64,000 bases of DNA from Limimaricola hongkongensis DSM 17492 (GCF_000600975.2 NZ_KK088652.1:124001-188000), one strand, 5' to 3'; shown: positions 41,187 to 49,134, numbered from the stretch's first letter. Notes: generated from the letters alone by a model not told the origin. Numbers and translations are program-made.

Positions 41187-42326
41187 TTAGCGGCCCTTCC
41201 AGATCCAGCCGCCGCCAAGGACGCGGGTGCCCTCGGCCTCGTAGAACACGCAGGCCTGACCCGGCGAAACGCCCTGCTCGGGCGACAGCAGTTCGACTTC
41301 GGCCTCGGTGTCGTTGATCGGCCGGATCACCGCCGGGGCGGGCGGACGGGTGGAGCGCACGCGCACCAGCACTTCGCGCTCGGCCCGGTCGGTGAACCCG
41401 CCATCGCCGAGCCAGTTGATCTCGCGGAGCGGCACGCGGCGCGTGGCCAGCATCTCCTTTGGGCCGACCACGACGCGGCGCGTGTCGACATCGAGTTTGA
41501 CCACGTAGAGCGGCTCGTCGAGCCCGCCGATGCCAAGGCCACGCCGCTGGCCCACCGTGTAGTGGATCAGGCCCCGGTGTTCGCCAAGAACCCGGCCATC
41601 GGCATGCACGATCTCGCCCGGCTCGGCGGCGCCGGGGCGCAGCTTTTCGATCACGGCGGCGTAGTTGCCGTTCGGCACGAAGCAGATGTCCTGGCTGTCG
41701 GGCTTGTCCGCGACCGACAGCCCGTAGCGCGCGGCCAGCGCCCGCGTTTCATCCTTCGACGCCAGCCCGCCCAGCGGAAAGCGCAGGTAGTCGAGCTGTT
41801 CCTGCGTGGTCGAGAACAGGAAATAGCTCTGGTCGCGGTTGGCATCGGCCGCCGAATGCAGCTCGGCGCGCGCCGCGCCCATTTCGCGGCGGATGTAATG
41901 CCCGGTCGCCATGCAGTCGGCGTCGAGATCCTTGGCGGTGGCCAGCAGGTCCTTGAACTTCACCCGCTCGTTGCAGCGGATGCAGGGCACGGGCGTGGCG
42001 CCGGCGAGATAGCTGTCGGCGAACTCGTCGATCACCGCCTCGCGGAAGGTGTTCTCGTAATCCAGCACGTAATGCGGAAAGCCCATGCTTTCGGCCACGC
42101 GGCGCGCGTCATGGATGTCGCGGCCCGCGCAGCAGGCGCCCTTCTTGGCCAGCGCCGCGCCGTGATCGTAAAGCTGCAGCGTCACGCCGACCACGTCATA
42201 GCCCTCTTCCTTGAGCTGGGCGGCCACGACGGAGCTGTCGACGCCGCCGGACATCGCGACGACGACGCGGGTTTCCGAGGCGGGCTTGGCGAAGCCGAGC
42301 GAATTGAGAGCGGTGTCGAGCGGCAT
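41187..42326 (-). CDS. mnmA: tRNA-specific 2-thiouridylase MnmA
   Basis: A 379-residue enzyme that thiolates U34 of Lys, Glu and Gln tRNAs. The PP-loop is [18 protein letters not shown], the catalytic cysteines are in [16 protein letters not shown] and [10 protein letters not shown], and the [14 protein letters not shown] segment is typical. The ATG at 42326 has an AAGGAT site; the longer frame to 42602 runs into the divergent sciP gene and is not conserved. Confidence 0.95.
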   Translation of the reverse strand: MPLDTALNSLGFAKPASETRVVVAMSGGVDSSVVAAQLKEEGYDVVGVTLQLYDHGAALAKKGACCAGRDIHDARRVAESMGFPHYVLDYENTFREAVIDEFADSYLAGATPVPCIRCNERVKFKDLLATAKDLDADCMATGHYIRREMGAARAELHSAADANRDQSYFLFSTTQEQLDYLRFPLGGLASKDETRALAARYGLSVADKPDSQDICFVPNGNYAAVIEKLRPGAAEPGEIVHADGRVLGEHRGLIHYTVGQRRGLGIGGLDEPLYVVKLDVDTRRVVVGPKEMLATRRVPLREINWLGDGGFTDRAEREVLVRVRSTRPPAPAVIRPINDTEAEVELLSPEQGVSPGQACVFYEAEGTRVLGGGWIWKGR

Positions 42327-42489
42327 GGGACGATCCTTGGCGCGGGCCCTGGCGCGCAAAGGGGAGAGGCGCGCCGGGCGGGTGATCGCGCTGCAATATA
42401 TGAAAATCGACCTCATTCTCAACCCCCCGGCTTCACGCCTCCTTAGCCGCGCCGCGGCAGGCTCACGCCGGGGTGAAAGGAGGGTGAGA

Positions 42490-42768
42490 ATGTATCTCAA
42501 GAAGATCGAGGGACCGCGGGCGGTGACGCTGCCCGACGGGCGTATCATCACGCGCGCGGATCTGCCGCCGCCGGACACCGCGCGCTGGGTCGCTTCGCGC
42601 AAGGCGCGACTTCTGCTGGCGCTCGCCGTGGGTCTTGTGACACGCGACTATGCGATCGAGACCTATGGCCTGTCGGAAGAGGAGCTTCAAAGCTGGGAAA
42701 GGCTGGCGTCCCGGCATGGCGCGGAAGGGCTGCGCGCCACATCTATTCAAAAGTATAGACAACCTTAA
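42490..42768 (+). CDS. sciP: SciP-like CtrA inhibitor (DUF1153)
   Basis: A 92-residue DUF1153 protein: [20 protein letters not shown], then [20 protein letters not shown], then a helix-turn-helix with [20 protein letters not shown]. It follows Caulobacter SciP along its length, including the C-terminal [11 protein letters not shown]. SciP binds CtrA and stops it recruiting RNA polymerase. GGAGGG precedes the ATG. Its target gene ctrA starts 95 bp downstream and is interrupted here. Confidence 0.88.
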   Translation: MYLKKIEGPRAVTLPDGRIITRADLPPPDTARWVASRKARLLLALAVGLVTRDYAIETYGLSEEELQSWERLASRHGAEGLRATSIQKYRQP

Positions 42769-42793
42769 GGTGCAGTGCCATTGTTTCCCTAGG

Positions 42794-42808
42794 GTAACGA
42801 GGTGTTAA
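42794..42808 (+). promoter_or_regulatory. Candidate CtrA-binding site upstream of ctrA
   Basis: GTAA-N7-TTAA, one mismatch from the CtrA consensus TTAA-N7-TTAA, 55 bases before the ctrA start; the right half reads TTAACC. It is followed by a small hairpin GGTGGC-ttactt-GCCACC at 42815-42832. It suggests self-regulation of ctrA, as known in Caulobacter. Confidence 0.5.
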
Positions 42809-42863
42809 CCGTCAGGTGGCTTACTTGCCACCGGCGGTGAAGCCGGATCACGGAGGGTAAGGA

Positions 42864-43553
42864 ATGCGCGTTTTACTGGTTGAGGATGACCCGACCACGT
42901 CGAAAAGCATTGAGCTGATGCTCACCCATGCGAACCTGAACGTCTATGCGACCGACATGGGGGAAGAGGGGATCGACCTTGCGAAGCTGTATGACTACGA
43001 CCTGATCCTTCTGGACCTGCATTTGCCGGACATGGATGGCCACGAGGTGCTGCGCCAGCTCCGGCTCAACCGGGTCGAAACGCCGATCCTCATCCTGTCG
43101 GGCGACGACGACACGGAAAGCAAGCTCAAGGGCTTTGGCTTCGGCGCCGACGACTACCTCACCAAGCCATTCCACCGCGACGAGCTGGTGGCGCGCATCC
43201 ATGCGATCATCCGCCGCTCCAAGGGACATGCCCAATCGGTGATCGAAACCGGTACGGTCTCGGTCAATCTCGACGCCAAGACGGTCGAGGCCAGCGGGCA
43301 GACCGTGCATCTGACCGGCAAGGAATACCAGATGCTGGAGCTTCTGAGCCTGCGCAAGGGCACGACGCTCACCAAGGAGATGTTCCTGAAACGTATCCAG
43401 AATGCCGTAACCTGCTGTTTTCTCTGTGTAGAAAAATTCCGTTTCAACGCCAGTTTCAACGTTCACGAAGATGCCTGCCTTTGTTCCGTGGGTCACTTTC
43501 GGCCCTTCTGCGCCTCCATCGCCCGCGCCTTCTGCCGCGCCGCACCCGCATAG
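42864..43553 (+). pseudogene. ctrA: ctrA response regulator, 3' end replaced by prophage sequence
   Basis: The first 176 or so codons are a clear CtrA: receiver with phospho-acceptor Asp51 ([20 protein letters not shown]), KPF motif, linker, and the start of the OmpR-type winged helix ([19 protein letters not shown]). After TLTKEMFL, where CtrA normally continues NHLYGGMDEPELKIIDVFI, it reads [18 protein letters not shown] and stops at 43553. The recognition helix and wing (about 60 residues) are lost. The new tail of about 53 codons overlaps the 3' end of the prophage integrase on the other strand. The receiver could still accept phosphate, but the protein should not bind DNA normally. Confidence 0.92.
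43370..43391 (+). other. Left attachment junction (attL) inside ctrA
   Basis: Host ctrA coding sequence ends in this interval (ATGTTCCTGAA at 43380-43390 is the last stretch that still fits CtrA). Prophage DNA follows, with the integrase stop 102 bases further. The exact core cannot be set without the right junction, which is outside the window. Confidence 0.65.
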
Positions 43554-44485
43554 AGCTGGGCCATCTCCTTGCTGCTGTGGCCCGTTATCGCCATGATGTG
43601 CTCGTCGGTCATGCCGGGCAATGCCGCGATCTCGCTGGCCGCCGCGTGCCGCAGCGCGTGAATGTCCCACCGCTCAGCGCCGATCTTTTTCCGTACCGCC
43701 ATGATGTCGGCCCAGAGCGTCTGGTAAGCGAAGGCCTTGCCGTTCTCTTGCGCCAAGATGGTTTCGCCATGCCGCGGCATTGAGGCGATCGCCGCTCGCA
43801 AGCTGTCCGTAAAAGGCACCCATATGCCATTGCTCGTCTTCGATTGCCGCACACGGATGCCGTCATCCTCGATCTGATCCCATCGCATCGTACGCACGTC
43901 CTCGACGCGCTGGCCGGTCCCCAGCAGCAGCTCGAAAGCCCGAAGGGGTCGGGGCCCGGCCTCGCGGCGGAAGGCTGCGATCATCTCGCTCGGCCACGCC
44001 TCGCGCTTAGGTTTCGTACTTTTGAGCTTCGCCACATCCTTCGCAGGGTTTGCGCCCTGGTTGATCCAACCAATGTCGATCGCATGCTCGAACAAGACCG
44101 AGAGGACGCCGACCTTCCGGTTCGCGTCGGTCGGTGTGTCAGCCAGTGCGTTGCGCATCTCGATCACATGCACCCGCTTCATGGTGCGCGGATCGACAGC
44201 GGCGATCACGTCCTCAAAGTAGCGCAGATGCCGCCGGTAGCCCTTTTGCGTCACCGGCTTGAGGTCGGTCCAGCGGCTACTCTCCATGTACGAGGCTATG
44301 AGGCCCTTCATCGTCTTCGCAGGCGTCGGTTGTCGGCCGCGCAGAAGCATCGCATACTCGGCCGCGAAGTCGGCAGTGCCGGGTTCGCTATGGATGCGCT
44401 GCGTTTTGCCGCCACGGCGCTGGAAGTAGACGTATCCCTTCGCGCCTTTCCGGTAGCAGAACTTCGGCAGATCCTTCTTCGTCAC
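43493..44485 (-). CDS. Prophage tyrosine-type integrase
   Basis: A 330-residue tyrosine recombinase with an N-terminal arm-binding domain, a SAM-like core-binding domain (about 55-150) and a catalytic domain. The catalytic residues are visible: Arg193 ([10 protein letters not shown]), Lys216, His276/Arg279 (HALRH), His303 (GHSS) and Tyr312 (LYAGAA). It starts with GTG at 44485, overlapping the stop of the small upstream gene (GTGA). Its stop lies next to the ctrA junction, the expected order int-att. Confidence 0.95.
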   Translation of the reverse strand: MTKKDLPKFCYRKGAKGYVYFQRRGGKTQRIHSEPGTADFAAEYAMLLRGRQPTPAKTMKGLIASYMESSRWTDLKPVTQKGYRRHLRYFEDVIAAVDPRTMKRVHVIEMRNALADTPTDANRKVGVLSVLFEHAIDIGWINQGANPAKDVAKLKSTKPKREAWPSEMIAAFRREAGPRPLRAFELLLGTGQRVEDVRTMRWDQIEDDGIRVRQSKTSNGIWVPFTDSLRAAIASMPRHGETILAQENGKAFAYQTLWADIMAVRKKIGAERWDIHALRHAAASEIAALPGMTDEHIMAITGHSSKEMAQLYAGAARQKARAMEAQKGRK

Positions 44486-44658
44486 TTGCGCTTCCAGTTC
44501 ACGAGATCGGCGTCGGTGGCGACCGACTTCACGGGCGGCTCATCTCCGAAGGTGAGCTCGATCACCTTGCCGTCGACTTTCGCGCCGCGCACCACCTTCC
44601 CGGCGGCCTCGCTGGCGCGGATCAGCCGCTCGAGGCGACTATCGGTGGCAGCAGCCAT
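44482..44658 (-). CDS. Small prophage protein coupled to the integrase
   Basis: A 58-residue frame (MAAATDSRLERLIRASEAAG...ending LVNWKRK) with a GGAGTGATCC site before the ATG. Its stop overlaps the integrase GTG by 4 bases, so the two are translated together. No helix-turn-helix is evident, so I do not call it an excisionase. Confidence 0.65.
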   Translation of the reverse strand: MAAATDSRLERLIRASEAAGKVVRGAKVDGKVIELTFGDEPPVKSVATDADLVNWKRK

Positions 44659-44748
44659 GGATCACTCCTCCGGTGCGGGGTTGGGAGCGGGGCGCAACGC
44701 CCGGCGCACGTCGCCAAGCCGCTGTCGATCGCGCATTAGCGTGGCGGC

Positions 44749-45090
44749 CTAGAGGCACTCTTCGGCGGCTCGCTTGTGTAGAGCCGCGTCTGCTTCCAGC
44801 GCCTTGATGGTGTCATCTTCGGGGCGGCGCGGGGTGTCGGGCTCTGCAAGGATGAACGCGCCGTGCTTCTCCGGGCCACAGTGGCTGATCCTTTTGACCG
44901 CCTCCTCAAAGGGCAGCACCCAGGCGTCAGGCTTTCCAGCCCAAGTGTAGCCGCGGCCGCCGGTGCGCCAGACGCCATTCTCGGTCCTGATGTGCACCAT
45001 CTTTCCGGTCCAAGAGCGGACGCGGGCCGTGTTGCCGTAGCGCCGCATATACCGCTGGGTGATGTGACGGTCCGAGTACGAATCCCCCAT
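44749..45090 (-). CDS. Hypothetical prophage protein
   Basis: A 113-residue protein (MGDSYSDRHITQRYMRRYGN...). Its ATG at 45090 overlaps the stop of the cold-shock protein (ATGA). It is rich in Arg, Gly and Trp in the first half (VRSWTGKMVHIRTENGVWR) and helical at the end. No family recognised. Confidence 0.6.
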   Translation of the reverse strand: MGDSYSDRHITQRYMRRYGNTARVRSWTGKMVHIRTENGVWRTGGRGYTWAGKPDAWVLPFEEAVKRISHCGPEKHGAFILAEPDTPRRPEDDTIKALEADAALHKRAAEECL

Positions 45091-45536
45091 CACACCCACT
45101 CCCCAACTGCCGCAACTACCGGTCCGCGATCACCCTGCACGACGCTCACCGCCAGCGCTTCACCCGGCGCGGCGTCGTCCCGGCCACCTGCGCGCAGCAC
45201 GTCGCGTCCGAGACACACGTCGCGCTCCTCGCCGAGCAGCTGCACGAAGCCGTAGCCCTTCGCCGCGTCGAACCAGCGGACGCGCGCGGCAACCGTGGGG
45301 CCGGCCAAGACCGGCGCCAGCGCATCGAAGCCGACGACCCGGTCAACCTGCACGCCGCGCGGGGTGGTGCGGATCTCGACCTCTAGGCCGGTCCCTTCCG
45401 CGATGGTGCTGCGTCCGGCGGCGAGGAGCGTGTTGGAGTGCAGCAGGATGCCGGGCGTGGTGACGAAGCCGTAGCCGCGGGCGAGGTCGAACCATTTGCA
45501 GGTCGCGTGGATGGTGGTGGGGGTGAGGGCGTTCAT
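45090..45536 (-). CDS. Twin cold-shock-domain protein
   Basis: A 148-residue protein with two cold-shock domains: ATCKWFDLARGYGFVTTP (about residues 11-28) and ARVRWFDAAKGYGFVQL (about 84-100), both with the RNP1 core GYGFV. Such proteins bind single-stranded nucleic acid. It may act as an RNA chaperone or antiterminator for the phage. Its ATG overlaps the stop of the C5 methyltransferase by 4 bases. Confidence 0.85.
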   Translation of the reverse strand: MNALTPTTIHATCKWFDLARGYGFVTTPGILLHSNTLLAAGRSTIAEGTGLEVEIRTTPRGVQVDRVVGFDALAPVLAGPTVAARVRWFDAAKGYGFVQLLGEERDVCLGRDVLRAGGRDDAAPGEALAVSVVQGDRGPVVAAVGEWV

Positions 45537-47179
45537 GCTGCGGTCTCCTTCACGCGGTCGGCGGCGAGGTGGGCGCAGTTGGCCCGGATCAGCGCGGCCG
45601 CCACGGGCGGGCACACGCTGTTGCCGCATTTCTGGGTCTGGTGGGTCTTGGGCATCGGGCGCCCGTCGGCGCCGCGATCGATGATGTAGCTGTCGGGGAA
45701 GCCCTGCGCGCGGAACTGCTCGCGCGGGGTGAGCATCCGCATTCCGATGTCGGTGATCGCGTAGGGCTCGCCGCCGATCTCGACGGTGACGACGCCGAAG
45801 CGGTCGCGGGTCGTCAGGGTGTGGCACGGCTCGCCAATATCCTGACCCTCGCCCTGGCCGTAGTACTTGGTCATGAAGGCCGCGACGAGACCGGCGTGGT
45901 TGCCGCCCGATGTCACGGTCGGCGCGGGCACCTCGATCGACCGGCCCGCGAGTTGCGCTTCGGCCGTTCCGCGCAGGTTCATCATGGTCGCGGCCACCAC
46001 GTTCTGCTGCGTGCCCCGCGTTGTGAGGGTGCTGATCGGCGCGGTGGCCGGGCGGCCGGCGTGGCGCTCCATCTTCGCCCCAGCGTTATGCTGGGCGAGA
46101 AAGGCCGCGACCAGCGCATGCTTGGCCCCGCCCGCGACCATCGTGCCGATGGGCTTGTGCAGGTCGAGGCTGCGAGGTTGCTGGCCCTCGCGCTCGCCAT
46201 AGCCGGTCTGCACCAGCGTAGGGATGATCAAGGCGTTCTGATCCTTCAGGCTCGCGGTGATCGTGTGCACGGGGTCGAAGCCCGAGCGCATTGCGCCGCC
46301 GTGCTGGGCATAGGTCACGAGAAACGGTTGCCGCGCTTCGATCACGAACCGCTGGATCCCGCGCGCCACCCGCTTGAGCGTGTTCTCGGCCAGCGGCCGG
46401 ATCGCCCGAACGCCGTGCTTGCGCATGATCTCCTCGCTGGTGTCGAAAATCGATGGGCAAGGGATCGACCAGTCGATGATCTCGGCCGCCGTGCGCCACG
46501 GCTTGCGCTTCCCGGCCAGTACCTCGGCGCTGTCTGGCGCGCCATGCGTTGGCGTCGGCCAGATGATCGGGCGCCCGTCGCAGCGTGCGACGAGGAACAG
46601 GCGCTTGCGGATCGTCGGTGCGCCGAAATCGCAGGCTCGCAGCTCGCGCCACTCGACCTTGTAGCCGAGCTTGCGAAGCCGCCCGACCCACAGCCGGAAC
46701 GTCGCGCCGCGCTGGGCGGCGACAGGCCGGTGGTCGGGCCCGAGCGGGCACCAGTCCTGAAACTCCTCGACGTTCTCGAGGCAGATCACCTCGGGGCGGA
46801 CCAGCTCGGCCCAGTGGACCACGACCCATGCGAGGTCGCGGATGTTCTTCTCGAGCGGCTTGCCGCCCTTCGCCTTGCTGTGGTGCTTACAGTCGGGCGA
46901 GAACCACGCCAGCCCGACGCGCTGGCCCGGACGCACCAGGTCGCGCGGATCGATCGCGTAGACGCTCGAGGTCAGGTGCCGCGTCTCGGGGTGGTTCGCT
47001 CCATGCATGGCCAGCGCCATCTCGTCATGGTTGATCGCTACGCCAGGGCTGCGCCCGAGGGCCATCTCGATCCCGGTCGAGGCCCCACCACCGCCGGCGA
47101 AGCTGTCAGCGATCAGCGGCGGCAGATCGGCGCCGGGCGCGGCGGTCGGGAAGCCCGTGAACAGGCCGCCGTCCATCAA
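45533..47179 (-). CDS. C5-cytosine DNA methyltransferase
   Basis: A 548-residue Dcm-type enzyme. Motif I is ADSFAGGGGASTGIEMAL (about 24-41), the catalytic loop is WFSPDCKHHSKAKGG with Cys97 (SPDC instead of the usual PPCQ), motif VI is ICLENVEEF, and motifs VIII-X end in QKCGNSVCPP. A large target-recognition region lies between. No partner restriction enzyme is adjacent, so it is probably an orphan methylase protecting phage DNA or altering host expression. Confidence 0.92.
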   Translation of the reverse strand: MMDGGLFTGFPTAAPGADLPPLIADSFAGGGGASTGIEMALGRSPGVAINHDEMALAMHGANHPETRHLTSSVYAIDPRDLVRPGQRVGLAWFSPDCKHHSKAKGGKPLEKNIRDLAWVVVHWAELVRPEVICLENVEEFQDWCPLGPDHRPVAAQRGATFRLWVGRLRKLGYKVEWRELRACDFGAPTIRKRLFLVARCDGRPIIWPTPTHGAPDSAEVLAGKRKPWRTAAEIIDWSIPCPSIFDTSEEIMRKHGVRAIRPLAENTLKRVARGIQRFVIEARQPFLVTYAQHGGAMRSGFDPVHTITASLKDQNALIIPTLVQTGYGEREGQQPRSLDLHKPIGTMVAGGAKHALVAAFLAQHNAGAKMERHAGRPATAPISTLTTRGTQQNVVAATMMNLRGTAEAQLAGRSIEVPAPTVTSGGNHAGLVAAFMTKYYGQGEGQDIGEPCHTLTTRDRFGVVTVEIGGEPYAITDIGMRMLTPREQFRAQGFPDSYIIDRGADGRPMPKTHQTQKCGNSVCPPVAAALIRANCAHLAADRVKETAA

Positions 47180-47433
47180 GCCGCCCTCCGTTCCGCCTGC
47201 TTCCGCCGCGCCACCTTCGCGCTGCAGAACCAGTCGCCCACCGCCGCCGCCTCGTCGCGGCCACGCCCGATCAGCCCGTGCAGGCGGATCACCACATCGC
47301 CGCCGGCGCGCTCGATGCTGGCCGCGTTGGCCTGTTCGCGGATCTCGGCGAGGATCGCCTCGTGGCAGCGCTTGCGGGGCATCGGACTGATGCGGTCCAT
47401 GAAACGGGCGAAATCGTCGTGGATGTCGAGCAT
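47176..47433 (-). CDS. Hypothetical prophage protein
   Basis: An 85-residue basic protein (MLDIHDDFARFMDRISPMPR...) ending in an Ala/Arg-rich tail. Its stop overlaps the methyltransferase start (ATGA), so it belongs to the leftward operon. No family recognised. Confidence 0.6.
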   Translation of the reverse strand: MLDIHDDFARFMDRISPMPRKRCHEAILAEIREQANAASIERAGGDVVIRLHGLIGRGRDEAAAVGDWFCSAKVARRKQAERRAA

Positions 47434-47434
47434 C

Positions 47435-47824
47435 TTAGAACTCCATCAGGTACGGATCGGCGGTCACCGCCATCCAGATCGCGTCGACCGCCCAGAGCAG
47501 CCCTGCCGACGCTAGGATCAAAGCCAGCACGGTGGTGACCACGCGTTCGAGGCGCTCGGCCCGAGTCTCGTGAGCTTCGATCCGATCGTTAAACGCGGCG
47601 CGCTTCTCGGCCCAAGGCGACAGGGTCTCGCGTTCGCGCTGGGCGTCCATCTCGCGCTCCAACAGCTCGATCTCGGCCATCTCTTCGTCGCTGAGCAGTC
47701 GCGACGCACGGGGCGCGCCATTCGTGTTGGCAGTCGTGTTGAAACGGAGGCGCCAGTCGGCGCGAATGCGGTTCAGAAGTGGCCGCTTGCGCGCCGCGCG
47801 GGGGGTAGGGGCAAGCTGGATCAC
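47435..47824 (-). CDS. Hypothetical prophage protein with coiled coil and C-terminal membrane helix
   Basis: A 129-residue protein starting at a GTG (47824) that overlaps the stop of the preceding small gene. The middle (DEEMAEIELLEREMDAQRER) is charged and helical, and a hydrophobic segment (VVTTVLALILASAGLLWAVD) lies near the C-terminus. Likely a tail-anchored inner-membrane protein of unknown role. Confidence 0.6.
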   Translation of the reverse strand: MIQLAPTPRAARKRPLLNRIRADWRLRFNTTANTNGAPRASRLLSDEEMAEIELLEREMDAQRERETLSPWAEKRAAFNDRIEAHETRAERLERVVTTVLALILASAGLLWAVDAIWMAVTADPYLMEF

Positions 47825-47961
47825 TTCGATCTCTTCTTCTTCGGGGCGGCCAAGCCAGTCAGGGGGCGGCCATCGCAAATGATGGTGATGCGGTTGCGGC
47901 GCCGGGCGCGGATGGGGCCATAGGCGACCCGGTTGCCGATGCGGATGAAGCCGATGTCCAT
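47821..47961 (-). CDS. Small basic prophage protein
   Basis: A 46-residue frame (MDIGFIRIGNRVAYGPIRAR...KKKRSK) with GGAGGGCGG before the ATG. Its stop overlaps the next gene's GTG. It overlaps the end of the 102-residue frame upstream by about 100 bases in another frame, so one of the two C-terminal/N-terminal assignments could be wrong. Confidence 0.5.
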   Translation of the reverse strand: MDIGFIRIGNRVAYGPIRARRRNRITIICDGRPLTGLAAPKKKRSK

Positions 47962-48167
47962 TTCCGCCCTCCCTCATGCACCGCGGCGCGCTGGGCGCTG
48001 GATGCACCGCGCAGCCATCCCTCGATGTCGAGCATGGTCTCGGCCTCTGCTGCCGCGAGCCGCGCCCGGTGCTGCGCGCGCAGGTAGCCGATGGCGAGCT
48101 GGCGCGGCGAAAAGCGTTCGATCAGGTCGGAGATCTGCGCCTCGGTGGGCCTGTGTGGCGCGCTCAT
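47859..48167 (-). CDS. Hypothetical prophage protein
   Basis: A 102-residue frame; the first two thirds (MSAPHRPTEAQISDLIERFS...MLDIEGWLRGASSAQRAAV) look like a real helical protein, while the last 35 residues are Ser/Ala/Pro-rich and overlap the next gene. The ATG overlaps the stop of the upstream gene (ATGA). Confidence 0.5.
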   Translation of the reverse strand: MSAPHRPTEAQISDLIERFSPRQLAIGYLRAQHRARLAAAEAETMLDIEGWLRGASSAQRAAVHEGGRKWTSASSASATGSPMAPSAPGAATASPSFAMAAP

Positions 48168-48388
48168 GTCCGCACCTTGGCCGCGGCGGCGGGGTCCGGG
48201 TGCGGTCCCGCCTTGCGCGGATAGCCCGGAAGCATCGCCCCGACGACCGGGCGGCCTTCGATGACGAAGGCGAGGTGCCCGCCCGGAAAGACCGCTACCT
48301 TCGTTGTGAAACGGCCCTGTCTGATCGGCCCGCTCAGGCCTCCGGTCTGCACGCAGCGGATGGGGATGTCGGGAAGGGTGGTCGTCAT
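48164..48388 (-). CDS. Hypothetical prophage protein, first gene of leftward operon
   Basis: A 74-residue frame (MTTTLPDIPIRCVQTGGLSG...) with an AGGGAGA site. It is the first gene after the leftward promoter at 48428-48456. No family recognised. Confidence 0.6.
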   Translation of the reverse strand: MTTTLPDIPIRCVQTGGLSGPIRQGRFTTKVAVFPGGHLAFVIEGRPVVGAMLPGYPRKAGPHPDPAAAAKVRT

Positions 48389-48427
48389 GGGCGTCTCCCT
48401 TTGCCGCAGGATTGCGGTATGGAAAGG

Positions 48428-48456
48428 AAACTATTGGGGACATTTGTCCCCGTCAA
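48428..48456 (-). promoter_or_regulatory. Leftward early promoter with embedded operator
   Basis: On the minus strand: TTGACG (48451-48456), exactly 17 bases, then TAGTTT (48428-48433). The spacer is filled by the palindromic operator at 48436-48451, so repressor bound there would block polymerase. It drives the operon that ends in the integrase. Confidence 0.65.
48436..48451. promoter_or_regulatory. Operator OL1
   Basis: GGGGACATTTGTCCCC, a perfect 7-bp inverted repeat around TT. It belongs to a set of four similar sites that flank the immunity region. Confidence 0.7.
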
Positions 48457-48463
48457 CACATAA

Positions 48464-48479
48464 AAGGACTTTTGTCCCC
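48464..48479. promoter_or_regulatory. Operator OL2
   Basis: AAGGACTTTTGTCCCC, 13 of 16 identical to OL1 and 15 of 16 identical to the complement of OR1. Its centre is 28 bp from that of OL1, nearly three helical turns. Confidence 0.65.
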
Positions 48480-48569
48480 TTTTTTGATTCGAGCCACGTG
48501 CTATATCACCCCTGTCAGCGCCGGACGGCGTCGCATGAAAAAGCCCGGCACGGGGCCGGGCGAGGAGAA

Positions 48570-48848
48570 GTGACAGGCTTCGTTCAGCGCGAATTGGATC
48601 GGATCGGCGAGGCACTGCGAGCCGATCCGGAGGCGCCTAACTACGATCGGCTCTATGCCGCGCAGCAGGCGCTAGCTTGGGCCAGCGACCCAGAGGCGTT
48701 CCTGCCTCCATCCAAGATGATCAATTGCCAGCAAGGAACCGGCTGCCCAGCCCCCGCCGACCCGTCAGCGCCCGCGGTCGTTCAGCCATTGAGCGCAATG
48801 TCCCATGTTGCATCCGGCCCAAGCGGAACCGACCTCATCAATGAATAA
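48570..48848 (+). CDS. Hypothetical prophage protein
   Basis: A 92-residue frame from GTG at 48570 (GAGGAGAA directly upstream): VTGFVQRELDRIGEALRADP, then YDRLYAAQQALAWASDPEAF and a Pro/Ser-rich tail. The YAAQQALxWAxxPxxF pattern recalls small proteins often seen in Rhodobacteraceae prophages and regulatory regions. It reads rightward, away from the leftward operon, and overlaps the 3' end of the convergent Cas2-like gene. Function unknown. Confidence 0.55.
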   Translation: MTGFVQRELDRIGEALRADPEAPNYDRLYAAQQALAWASDPEAFLPPSKMINCQQGTGCPAPADPSAPAVVQPLSAMSHVASGPSGTDLINE

Positions 48849-49031
48849 GACGTCATTGCGGTCTACCAGTGGCATAAGGGCGTCCCTGAGCGCCGCAGCG
48901 GGACCTGCAGCCTCGACAAACCATAGCGAGCCCTGAGCATGGCAGTGTGAGAAGCTTCGACGCGCCTCCGTAAGTCGATCATAGCTCTGTCCGGGCTGAC
49001 GCAAGTCGTACGAGACTGAATAAATGGGCAT
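48765..49031 (-). CDS. Cas2-like small protein (SinR/VapD-type ferredoxin fold)
   Basis: An 88-residue protein: MPIYSVSYDLRQPGQSYDRL, a strand-forming SLWFVEAAGPAAALRDAL and NDVLFIDEVGSAWAG. The start (xxYxVSYDL), length and strand pattern match standalone Cas2-like proteins, but there is no Cas1 and no CRISPR array in the window. It may be a nuclease or a toxin-like protein. It lies downstream of the hicAB terminator on the same strand. Confidence 0.6.
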   Translation of the reverse strand: MPIYSVSYDLRQPGQSYDRLTEARRSFSHCHAQGSLWFVEAAGPAAALRDALMPLVDRNDVLFIDEVGSAWAGCNMGHCAQWLNDRGR

Positions 49032-49074
49032 TCCCGATTCTCCATCGTTGGTTGTGGTGACCTGATGGTGAACC

Positions 49075-49134
49075 GCCGCCGGGGGTCACACAACCTCCGG
49101 CGGCAACGAAAAAGCCCCGCTTGAAGGCGGGGCT
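49075..49134 (-). terminator. Double hairpin terminator after hicAB
   Basis: First hairpin: 8-bp stem 49113-49120 with 49127-49134, followed on the minus strand by TTTTTCG, a standard Rho-independent terminator. A second GC hairpin follows (49075-49082 with 49097-49104). Confidence 0.82.

Noticed and set aside
44662-44736. A 24-codon minus-strand frame between the hypothetical gene at 44749 and the small gene before the integrase
   Set aside because: Too short, with no ribosome site, though it ends next to a start codon.
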